From Minisyncoccota bacterium (lineage in GTDB: Bacteria > Patescibacteriota > Minisyncoccia > Phycocordibacterales > UBA9973), in assembly GCA_018060905.1 (NCBI GenBank), contig JAGOVD010000004.1, positions 1 through 27,832 of the forward strand: 27,832 bases of DNA, written 5' to 3'. Below, piece by piece: positions 21,913 to 27,722 of this stretch. Under the pieces are notes generated by a model. It made no database searches. It saw nothing but the letters and a program-made list of their open reading frames with translations, and was not told the origin of the DNA. Both the position numbers and the translations under genes were made by a program. Within the stretch, counting starts at the first letter, position 1. Every line of letters begins with the position of its first letter.

Positions 21913-22444
21913 GATTGGCGAAGAAATCTTCGATGTATTGTTTCTTGCCACTCGGCTGGTAGTCCGCAACGTATGAATGTTCCCACATGTCCAGTGCGAT
22001 GATCGGGGAAGCGCCTTGGAGTTGGCCGATCTGCTGTTCGTCTACCCAGTGCAGGATCAGCGTGCTAGCTTTTTTGTCATAGGAAAGCATTGCCCACCCG
22101 ACACCTCGTGTAGTAGCAAGTGAGACGAAGAGCGAGGTGAATGCGTCGAGGTTGCCCCATTGTTTTTGAATTGCATCCATAAGGGTAGGCGCACTGTTGT
22201 TCGTGCCGTCGAGTAGTGCAAAGTATATTTCATGATTTCGCATACCGTTGTACTCAAAGGCGAATCGGCGATAGAGCTCACCGGTCTCGTATACCTTGGT
22301 TGCATCGTTGTCATATGTGGCAAGCTTTTCAATGACGGTGTTCGCATTTTTTACATAGCCGGCATAGAGCTTCTGGTGTTCGTCATGGGTCTGTTGCGTT
22401 ATCTTGCCAAAAGGTTTGGGTGAAAGGGGTTGTTCGGTAAACAT
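21863..22444 (-). CDS. Fe/Mn superoxide dismutase (CPR type)
   Basis: It converts superoxide to oxygen and hydrogen peroxide. The 193-residue protein has the N-terminal ITQQTHDEHQKLYAGYVKN helix carrying the first His ligand, MRNHEIYFALL (second His), GVGWAMLSYD, and ALDMWEHSYVADY with the Asp and third His. The EHQKLYxGYV form of the first helix, instead of the usual HHxKHHxTYV, is as I recall it from CPR members. Whether it uses Fe or Mn cannot be read from the sequence. The final 50 bp lie inside the end of comEC on the other strand. A minus-strand TAATCT lies 8 nt before the ATG. Confidence 0.92.
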   Translation of the reverse strand: MFTEQPLSPKPFGKITQQTHDEHQKLYAGYVKNANTVIEKLATYDNDATKVYETGELYRRFAFEYNGMRNHEIYFALLDGTNNSAPTLMDAIQKQWGNLDAFTSLFVSLATTRGVGWAMLSYDKKASTLILHWVDEQQIGQLQGASPIIALDMWEHSYVADYQPSGKKQYIEDFFANLNWSVAEASYIAASQK

Positions 22445-22464
22445 AGGGTGAAAGATTATTCTGA

Positions 22465-22470
22465 TACACT
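22465..22470 (+). promoter_or_regulatory. -10 element of the ComEC-type hydrolase gene
   Basis: Extended TGATACACT (hexamer 22465-22470), 10 nt before the ATG at 22481; predicted leader about 3-4 nt. Confidence 0.45.
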
Positions 22471-22480
22471 TGCAGTATAC

Positions 22481-23344
22481 ATGAATCGACAGACACGGAC
22501 ATTGGCTATCATGGGTACTATCATACTGATGCTTGGTATTGCCGCGCTCGCACTACAGCCGGCGAAAACTGACGGCAAGGCGTCGGTGTCGATGCTCAAT
22601 GTTGGGCAGGGTGATGCATTTCTCATACAAGCACCCAACGGCGCACAGCTCCTCATCGATGGAGGCAAAGATAGTAAGGTCTTGAGCGAGCTTGCCAAGG
22701 TGATGCCGGTCGGGGATCAGACGATCGATGTCGTCATTGCCACACATCCGGACGCAGACCACATCGGCGGACTCCCACTTGTCTTTGATCGCTATGATGT
22801 CGGACTCTATCTCACGTCTCAAGTCACGACCGATACTCAAGTATTCAAAGACCTCTATACTATTCTCAGCGAAAAAAGTATCCCGTCATACTACGTCCGT
22901 CGCGGGATGAATCTCGTGCTTAGTCCAACAACGTCGTTCAAGATTTTGTTTCCTGATCGAGATACCTCGGGATGGGAGACAAACACGGCATCAGTCGTTG
23001 GGCGGTTACAGATGGGGGAGCGGAGCGCGCTTTTCACCGGGGACTCACCGATATCTATCGAAACATACCTTGCGAAACTTGATCCCAAAAGCATCAATGT
23101 CGATATTCTCAAACTCGGCCACCATGGATCCAAGACGTCTTCTGCTGAAGCATTTCTCCGTGCGGTGTCTCCTCGGCTCGGCCTCATTTCTGCAGGCGTG
23201 AACAATCGCTATGGACATCCCGCATCCGAAGTCACCGCTCGACTCAAATCTCTCAGTATCCAAACACTCTCCACACAAGACAAGGGTACGGTGACACTCC
23301 TTACTGATGGAGTGAAATGGGTCCGAAAGATCGAGAAAGAATAG
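22481..23344 (+). CDS. Membrane-anchored metallo-beta-lactamase hydrolase, ComEC C-terminal-domain type
   Basis: This 287-residue protein has an N-terminal membrane anchor (about residues 9-27) followed by the ComEC-type hydrolase: SVSMLNVGQGDAFLIQAPNG, metal motif ATHPDADHIGG (His89, Asp91, Asp93, His94), GHHGSKTS and SAGVNNRYGHP. In ComEC this domain degrades the non-transported DNA strand or processes incoming DNA. It stands alone here, one gene away from a ComEC channel that lacks it, so the two probably work together. The ATG at 22481 gives a good membrane anchor; the frame continues upstream into the sod start without family similarity. Confidence 0.88.
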   Translation: MNRQTRTLAIMGTIILMLGIAALALQPAKTDGKASVSMLNVGQGDAFLIQAPNGAQLLIDGGKDSKVLSELAKVMPVGDQTIDVVIATHPDADHIGGLPLVFDRYDVGLYLTSQVTTDTQVFKDLYTILSEKSIPSYYVRRGMNLVLSPTTSFKILFPDRDTSGWETNTASVVGRLQMGERSALFTGDSPISIETYLAKLDPKSINVDILKLGHHGSKTSSAEAFLRAVSPRLGLISAGVNNRYGHPASEVTARLKSLSIQTLSTQDKGTVTLLTDGVKWVRKIEKE

Positions 23345-23347
23345 TTG

Positions 23348-23419
23348 ACCCGGTAGTGATCCTTGGCATAGTCCTTCAAACAAGTTGCCGAGCGACAATA
23401 CCAAGCGCTACTACCTGGT
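23348..23419. repeat. Imperfect inverted repeat upstream of the toxin-antitoxin genes
   Basis: Left arm 23348-23366 (ACCCGGTAGT, then CTTGG) pairs with right arm 23401-23419 (CCAAG, then ACTACCTGGT) around a loop of about 34 nt. There is no T-run, so it is not a clear terminator; it ends exactly where the -35 of the antitoxin promoter begins. Confidence 0.6.
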
Positions 23420-23454
23420 TGACAAATTTATACTACTTTATATACTTTAGTATA
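23419..23454 (+). promoter_or_regulatory. Promoter and likely autoregulatory operator of the toxin-antitoxin operon
   Basis: TTGACA (23419-23424), 16-nt spacer and TATACT (23441-23446), ending 7 nt before the ATG. The inverted repeat TATACTA (23429-23435) / TAGTATA (23448-23454) spans the -10 and reaches the start codon, an ideal site for repression by a ribbon-helix-helix antitoxin. Confidence 0.7.
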
Positions 23455-23717
23455 TGAACACTACGATGCTTATAAAACTCGATAAGGGGCTTAAAGAAAA
23501 GGCGCAAAAGACTGCCAAGGATTTAGGTCTGCCAATGTCCACGGTCATCAACAACTACCTCAAAGACTTTGTGCATACCAAAGAGGTGACTTTTTCTGCA
23601 CCAATACCTAATGCAAAAACTATCAAGGCAATCGAACAAGTCCAAAAAGCTTATAAAGCAGGGAAGACAAAGAATTTTCCCACCATGGAGGCTTTTATTA
23701 AAGATCTGAATTCATAG
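23454..23717 (+). CDS. RelB/DinJ-family antitoxin (ribbon-helix-helix)
   Basis: This 87-residue protein begins with a beta strand and two helices typical of RelB/DinJ (MNTTMLIKLDKGLKEKAQK, then LGLPMSTVINNYLKDF). The strand binds DNA as a dimer; the C-terminal part (KAIEQVQKAYKAGKTKNF, then MEAFIKDLN) would wrap the toxin. It lies 3 nt upstream of the toxin gene, in the usual antitoxin-first order, and has a matching operator upstream. Confidence 0.88.
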   Translation: MNTTMLIKLDKGLKEKAQKTAKDLGLPMSTVINNYLKDFVHTKEVTFSAPIPNAKTIKAIEQVQKAYKAGKTKNFPTMEAFIKDLNS

Positions 23718-23720
23718 CTT

Positions 23721-23978
23721 ATGAACATAGAGCGTGATCGTGTATTCAAAAAACAATATCGCACGCTTTCTCAAAAGATACAAAAACAAGTCGTCGAACG
23801 ATTGATGCTTTTTGCTGAAAATAAATTTCACCCTCAACTGAATAATCATTCACTCCACCACCCCTTCGAGGGTTGCCGAAGCATCAATATCTCCGGAGAT
23901 ATTCGGGCAATTTACAGACAATATGGTGATACAATTCTTTTCATTCGAATTGGCACACATAGCGAGTTGTATAAATAA
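23721..23978 (+). CDS. YafQ/RelE-family mRNA interferase toxin
   Basis: YafQ-type toxins cleave mRNA on the ribosome. The 85-residue protein has the family's layout: N-terminal helices (FKKQYRTLSQKIQKQVVERL), LNNHSLHHPFEGCRSINISG, then DIRAIYRQYGDTILFIRIGT ending HSELYK. Asp60, Arg62 and His80 correspond to the conserved D-x-R and terminal His of the active site. The pair is probably functional as nothing is truncated. As an ordinary type II module it may stabilise this region or respond to stress. Confidence 0.88.
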   Translation: MNIERDRVFKKQYRTLSQKIQKQVVERLMLFAENKFHPQLNNHSLHHPFEGCRSINISGDIRAIYRQYGDTILFIRIGTHSELYK

Positions 23979-23984
23979 AACTGC

Positions 23985-23990
23985 TATACT
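23985..23990 (+). promoter_or_regulatory. Extended -10 element for the 23998 gene
   Basis: TGCTATACT (hexamer 23985-23990) ends 7 nt before the ATG at 23998, just after the toxin stop codon, so the gene need not belong to the toxin-antitoxin operon. Confidence 0.55.
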
Positions 23991-23997
23991 GCACGGT

Positions 23998-24414
23998 ATG
24001 AAAAAACTCCTCACTCGGCTTCATATATTTCTCAGTCATCACTCATGGCTCTATGCACTCATTGCAGGGGTTGGTATCGTCCTCTTTTGGCGAGGTGTCT
24101 GGCATACGACCGATCTTGTACACCTTTATATGAGTAACTCACAGGCGGTAATGGATCATGCGTGGTGGGATGGACCACTCTCTTTCCTTACGGGGTGTCT
24201 CATTCTCTATATCACTCGCGCATTTGTCTCAAGCTTCATTGGAAATGAGTTGATCCTCTCGGGACTGCGCACTGAAAAGAAACTCACGAGACAGACCGAT
24301 ACTGATCTTAAGGTGGAGGTGACAGCTATCGCTGATATCAAAGACGAGATCGCGACGATTGCGCACAAACTCGAAGATCTCGACGACCAAGTACGGGATC
24401 ACCATACAAAATAA
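23998..24414 (+). CDS. Two-helix membrane protein with a cytoplasmic coiled coil
   Basis: In this 138-residue protein a short basic N-terminus is followed by a membrane segment (about residues 17-34, LYALIAGVGIVLFWRG), an outside loop (HTTDLVHLYMSN), and a second segment (WDGPLSFLTGCLILYITRAF). The C-terminal 40 residues are a charged heptad-like helix (EVTAIADIKDEIATIAHKLE). Similar small proteins recur in CPR genomes (impression), with no function known to me. The start at 23998 follows TATACT-N7-ATG; a longer frame would run back into the toxin gene. Confidence 0.65.
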   Translation: MKKLLTRLHIFLSHHSWLYALIAGVGIVLFWRGVWHTTDLVHLYMSNSQAVMDHAWWDGPLSFLTGCLILYITRAFVSSFIGNELILSGLRTEKKLTRQTDTDLKVEVTAIADIKDEIATIAHKLEDLDDQVRDHHTK

Positions 24415-24429
24415 AGAAAAAGGCGTGCT

Positions 24430-24457
24430 TTGACAAATCAATACCAAAGAGTAGTAT
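24430..24457 (+). promoter_or_regulatory. Promoter of the 24493 orphan gene
   Basis: TTGACA (24430-24435), 16-nt spacer, TAGTAT (24452-24457). The predicted leader of about 29 nt is long for this window and A-rich, without a Shine-Dalgarno sequence. Confidence 0.65.
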
Positions 24458-24492
24458 TCGGGAAAACCATTCCTAAACTAAAAAATTGACAT

Positions 24493-25479
24493 ATGAATAA
24501 AGCTAAAAAACAGAAACTCGCTGAAGAGCTTATTAAGAAACTCAACAGAATGAGCATTCCGATCTTGTATGGCGAAGTTAGTAAGCTCGATGATGAGCGT
24601 AAACACAATGTTATCAACGCACTCTCACCAGAAAAGTTTCAATTAATGGTGCAGTATGAAATGAAGCAGAAGGAGACTGCAACGAACTTATGGGAACAAA
24701 CTGGTTCGATAAAAAAAGAATTGCTTGATGCTCTTTCTCCTGTTCAACTTGCCTATATTGGAGGCAAACATTCTTCACGCCACCTTGGGTGGGGACAGTG
24801 GAAAGATCTCCGATATAACAAGGACCAACAACATGTTCCATGTAATCGATTGGTAGATTATTTTCTCGTGTGTAGTCCACAAAGAGCATCTAAGGTCCTT
24901 CTGTTTTTCATTAGAAGTACGAAAGGTGTTACAGCTCCTGCTGATGAACGGGATCGTAATATTTTTAAGTACGCAGAAGGTAAACAGTTTCCATTTGAGG
25001 TCATATCCCTGCTTTCAACAATGCATCCCAAGGTATTATTTCCCGCATTGAATACAGTGTCACCAGAATCGCTAAAAAAGGTTTTCTGGCTTTCAGAGAA
25101 GATGTGTAGTGATTCAGATAGTATTGAAAATGTTCTGCTGGATTCCTATAGTCGTAATTCTAATATTTACTATGAGGAACTTGAAGAGATTGCAAAAGCT
25201 GCTCCGTTGCTCGGCGATACACCACTTTGTTTATTGTTACGTAAAACCGATGAGGCGACTCAGCGATTAATCACAAAAACTGTCGGGAGAGAGAGGCTTG
25301 TTGAAATGAAAACAAAAGGGTACTCATTTACGGATATAGCGGTCGATTCTTCAATACGTCTCGCTGCTGATAAAATTCCCAATGAGACTGTTTTAAAAGA
25401 TTTATCAACAGGGAAAAGGAATATTCGTCAGTTATCTCCCACCAAGGTATTGGAATTGGCAGGAGAAATTCTTTCTTAA
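24493..25479 (+). CDS. Large orphan, mostly helical cytoplasmic protein
   Basis: This 328-residue protein has no signal peptide, membrane helix or recognised domain. It reads as consecutive short helices separated by a repeating S-P turn: NALSPEKFQLM, DALSPVQLAYIG, NTVSPESLKKVF and RQLSPTKVLEL, each of the form L/V-S-P-x-x-hydrophobic. This suggests an alpha-solenoid-like repeat protein. Codon choice is more AT-rich than in flanking ribosomal genes. It is transcribed alone, with its own promoter and terminator, directly after the toxin-antitoxin region, consistent with an accessory insertion. Confidence 0.6.
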   Translation: MNKAKKQKLAEELIKKLNRMSIPILYGEVSKLDDERKHNVINALSPEKFQLMVQYEMKQKETATNLWEQTGSIKKELLDALSPVQLAYIGGKHSSRHLGWGQWKDLRYNKDQQHVPCNRLVDYFLVCSPQRASKVLLFFIRSTKGVTAPADERDRNIFKYAEGKQFPFEVISLLSTMHPKVLFPALNTVSPESLKKVFWLSEKMCSDSDSIENVLLDSYSRNSNIYYEELEEIAKAAPLLGDTPLCLLLRKTDEATQRLITKTVGRERLVEMKTKGYSFTDIAVDSSIRLAADKIPNETVLKDLSTGKRNIRQLSPTKVLELAGEILS

Positions 25480-25498
25480 TTATACTATTTATAAAAAA

Positions 25499-25527
25499 CA
25501 AAAACCGCCCTTACGGACGGTTTTTTT
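25499..25527. terminator. Bidirectional terminator between the orphan gene and rpmB
   Basis: AAAACCG pairs with CGGTTTT and CC with GG around a TTAC loop, with one mismatch. T-runs follow on both strands, serving the plus-strand orphan gene and minus-strand rpmB. Confidence 0.85.
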
Positions 25528-25538
25528 AATTTCTAGGT

Positions 25539-25784
25539 TTATTTCAGGACACCAGCTTTTTTGAGGGAAGCGTAGGCACCGTTTTTGGTGATGGTGCGGA
25601 GGCCTTTGGCTGAAACAGTCACGATGACGTTTTTGCCGATTTCAGGGACAAAGATACGCTTCTTTTGGAGGTTTGCGTACTTACGAGTCATGCCAGTTGG
25701 GTTGAACTTGGTCGCACGAACCTTGGTGGAGTAGCCTCCACTCATCTGTGACGTCTTTTTAGTTATTGCGCATTCTTTTGCCAT
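25539..25784 (-). CDS. rpmB: 50S ribosomal protein L28
   Basis: This 81-residue protein has the L28 signature: MAKECAITKKTSQMSGGYST with RATKFNPTGM, then RKYANLQKKRIFVP, and a C-terminal VTVSAKGLRTITKNGAYASL. The zinc Cys residues of some L28 proteins are absent except the early Cys5. The start at 25784 is set by the conserved MAKECAI; the frame continues upstream without similarity. It is monocistronic with its own terminator. A palindromic extended -10 (ATGGTACCAT) 10 nt upstream is shared with the divergent protease gene. Confidence 0.92.
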   Translation of the reverse strand: MAKECAITKKTSQMSGGYSTKVRATKFNPTGMTRKYANLQKKRIFVPEIGKNVIVTVSAKGLRTITKNGAYASLKKAGVLK

Positions 25785-25794
25785 AGTGATTCGC

Positions 25795-25804
25795 ATGGTA
25801 CCAT
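25795..25804. promoter_or_regulatory. Palindromic extended -10 shared by rpmB and the M50 protease gene
   Basis: ATGGTACCAT reads TGGTACCAT (extended -10 form) on both strands. It is 10 nt from the rpmB ATG on the minus strand and 13 nt from the 25818 ATG on the plus strand. TACCAT is a weak hexamer, so this is tentative. Confidence 0.4.
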
Positions 25805-25817
25805 AGAGGGTATTGCT

Positions 25818-26441
25818 ATGCAAGGACCGATTTCCATCTTTTATTTCTTGATTCTCATGATTTCTATCATTGTGCATGAGGTGGCGCACGGGCTCATGGC
25901 TGAGCGAGAAGGGGACCCGACGGCGCGTATGCTTGGGCGTATCACGCTCAACCCTCTCAAGCATATCGACTGGCTCGGCTCTGTCATACTCCCGCTCGTC
26001 CTTATCCTCTCAAACGCAGGATTTGTCGTCGGATGGGCAAAACCAGTCCCGTACAACCCTGACAATCTCAAACATGGCAACAAATCCGTGGCCAAAGTCT
26101 CGATCGCGGGTATCGTCGTCAACCTCGGTATTGCCGTAGTGTTTGGTCTATTGATCCGTGTTTCTATCCTCACAGGCCTTATTTCTACAGCGTTTATTGA
26201 TATCGCAAGTATTATCGTCCTCGTTAACATCGTCCTTGCCCTGTTTAACGCTATCCCACTTGCACCACTTGATGGATTTCGATTCCTCAGCGCTGTCCTT
26301 CCGGCGCGATTTCAGCCAACCATGCGCCTGATTGAGCAGTACAGCCTGCCACTCCTCCTTATATTTATTGTATTTGGTTGGAAAGTCGTCGCCCCATTTG
26401 CCTTTACTCTCTTTACTCTTATTACTGGTATCAATATCTAA
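25818..26441 (+). CDS. Site-2-protease-like M50 membrane metalloprotease
   Basis: M50 proteases cut transmembrane segments within the membrane. The 207-residue protein has HEVAH at residues 20-24 (zinc His and catalytic Glu) in the first helix, GWAKPVPYNP around residue 72, and FNAIPLAPLDGFR with Asp152 as the third zinc ligand. About five hydrophobic segments are visible. It is the compact class without a PDZ domain. Substrates are unknown. The start at 25818 leaves a short N-terminus ahead of the first helix, as is normal for this class. Confidence 0.92.
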   Translation: MQGPISIFYFLILMISIIVHEVAHGLMAEREGDPTARMLGRITLNPLKHIDWLGSVILPLVLILSNAGFVVGWAKPVPYNPDNLKHGNKSVAKVSIAGIVVNLGIAVVFGLLIRVSILTGLISTAFIDIASIIVLVNIVLALFNAIPLAPLDGFRFLSAVLPARFQPTMRLIEQYSLPLLLIFIVFGWKVVAPFAFTLFTLITGINI

Positions 26442-26691
26442 GCTCTGTGCTCCCAAATACATGCCTTCTGCGCGACTCGGCTGCGCCTCAGACAGGTGCT
26501 CGTCAGCACATATACAAAGCTCGTTTCGTTTAAAGCGAGGAAACCGGGTGCTATTTTGCCGTCTTTCGCAAGACGACTGGTCTGAGAAGGAGCGATTTTT
26601 CAGCAGAAAAATACGCGACGGCAAAATAGCACCCGGTTTCCGAGAGCCCCCACTTGATTAATTCTGGGCACTATAGTAGGATATGCTCCAC
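26442..26691. other. Structured intergenic region ahead of rpsL
   Basis: This 250-nt gap has no ORF I can support but many potential stems: GTGCT-cgtc-AGCAC, CTCG...CGAG, CGTCTT-tcgc-AAGACG, ATTTTTC-agca-GAAAAAT, and the 25-bp inverted repeat listed separately. TATAGT (26672-26677) close to the rpsL start is a likely -10. The region could be a processed leader, a regulatory RNA or a small mobile remnant. Confidence 0.5.
26539..26641. repeat. Perfect 25-bp inverted repeat (103-bp element)
   Basis: Arms 26539-26563 and 26617-26641 are exactly complementary (GGAAACCGGGTGC... and ...GCACCCGGTTTCC), with a 53-nt centre that contains two smaller hairpins. There is no T-run beyond either arm, so it is not an ordinary terminator. 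It is MITE-like in shape, but no clear target-site duplication is visible. Confidence 0.9.
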
Positions 26692-27114
26692 ATGGCTACT
26701 ATAAACCAGCTTATAAAGACCCCACGCAAGAAAGTGACTCGCAAGACAAAGGCGGTGACCCTTTCTCGTGGATTTAACGCGATTCACAACCGCCCTGTTC
26801 TCTACGCATCTCCATTCAAACGTGGCGTCTGCGTCAAGGTTTCAACCACGACTCCAAAGAAGCCAAACTCAGCGATCCGAAAAATTGCCCGCGTCCGCCT
26901 CACCAATGGTGACACTGTCACTGCCTACATTCCCGGTGAAGGGCACAACCTCCAGGAACACTCAGTCGTCATGCTTCGTGGGGGACGCGTCAAGGACTTG
27001 ATCGGAGTTCGATACCATATCGTCCGCGGTGTCCTCGATACCCAAGGGATCGACAAGCGACGCAAATCTCGCTCAATGTATGGTACAAAGCGCCCTAAGG
27101 TAGCAAAGAAATAA
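26692..27114 (+). CDS. rpsL: 30S ribosomal protein S12
   Basis: S12 lies at the decoding centre. The 140-residue protein has MATINQLIKTPRKK, TTTPKKPNSAIRKIARVRL, GEGHNLQEHSVVMLRGGRVKDL and SMYGTKRPK. The Lys residues where streptomycin-resistance mutations usually occur (in PKKPNS and GRVKDL) are wild type. An insert of about 15-16 residues sits after the N-terminal arm (around TLSRGFNAIHNRPVLYASPF), making it longer than the usual 124. MATINQL sets the start at 26692; an ATG at 26683 would add three residues. rpsG follows through a TAATATG junction. Confidence 0.95.
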   Translation: MATINQLIKTPRKKVTRKTKAVTLSRGFNAIHNRPVLYASPFKRGVCVKVSTTTPKKPNSAIRKIARVRLTNGDTVTAYIPGEGHNLQEHSVVMLRGGRVKDLIGVRYHIVRGVLDTQGIDKRRKSRSMYGTKRPKVAKK

Positions 27115-27115
27115 T

Positions 27116-27586
27116 ATGCGAAGAAAAGTAACAAATCGAAATATCGTAAAGCCTGACATCAAGTTTGATTCAACCACGCTTGAGAAGTTCATCAACTCTA
27201 TCATGATGGATGGCAAGAAGAACACGGCCCGTACCGTTGTCTATGGAGCACTCGATATCGTGAAAGAAAAAGAGGGAACCGAAAACCCGCTCGAAGTATT
27301 TGATAATGCGCTCAAAAACGCTGGTCCACTCGTCGAAGTACGCTCACGACGTATCGGAGGTGCCAACTACCAGGTTCCACGAGAAGTTCGCCCTGAACGA
27401 CGTACTGCACTTGCAATGCGATGGATCATCGATGCATCACGCTCTCGCAAAGGAGTGAAGACTGCCGTCGCACTCGCCGAAGAACTCATGCTCGCAGCAA
27501 AAGGTGAAGGAAACGCTGTGAAGAAAAAGAAGGATACGCACAAAATGGCGGAATCCAACAAGGCCTTCGCTCACTTTGCTTGGTAA
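27116..27586 (+). CDS. rpsG: 30S ribosomal protein S7
   Basis: S7 binds the 3' domain of 16S rRNA and starts assembly of the small-subunit head. The 156-residue protein has the usual length and motifs: MRRKVTNRNI, KFINSIMMDGKKNTAR, NAGPLVEVRSRRIGGANYQV, RTALAMRWIIDASR and KAFAHFAW at the end. It starts one nucleotide after the rpsL stop. The operon ends here with a strong terminator, so fusA and tuf do not follow directly as in the classical str operon. Confidence 0.96.
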   Translation: MRRKVTNRNIVKPDIKFDSTTLEKFINSIMMDGKKNTARTVVYGALDIVKEKEGTENPLEVFDNALKNAGPLVEVRSRRIGGANYQVPREVRPERRTALAMRWIIDASRSRKGVKTAVALAEELMLAAKGEGNAVKKKKDTHKMAESNKAFAHFAW

Positions 27587-27614
27587 TTTCAAACGAATCT
27601 ACATATGTACACAA

Positions 27615-27642
27615 CAAAACCCCCGTGAAGGGGGTTTTGTTT
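27615..27642 (+). terminator. Terminator of rpsL-rpsG
   Basis: Perfect CAAAACCCCC/GGGGGTTTTG stem with a GTGAA loop, followed by TTT. Confidence 0.85.
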
Positions 27643-27722
27643 ATCCACATATTTTTTCTACACCCTATCGCGAGAAACACAGACATAGTACAATTGGAGG
27701 TATATAAATTTAATTAACGTAC

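Noticed and set aside
26148..26624. Long minus-strand frame opposite the M50 protease
   Set aside because: It is a shadow of the protease and runs into the 25-bp inverted repeat; its composition is not protein-like.
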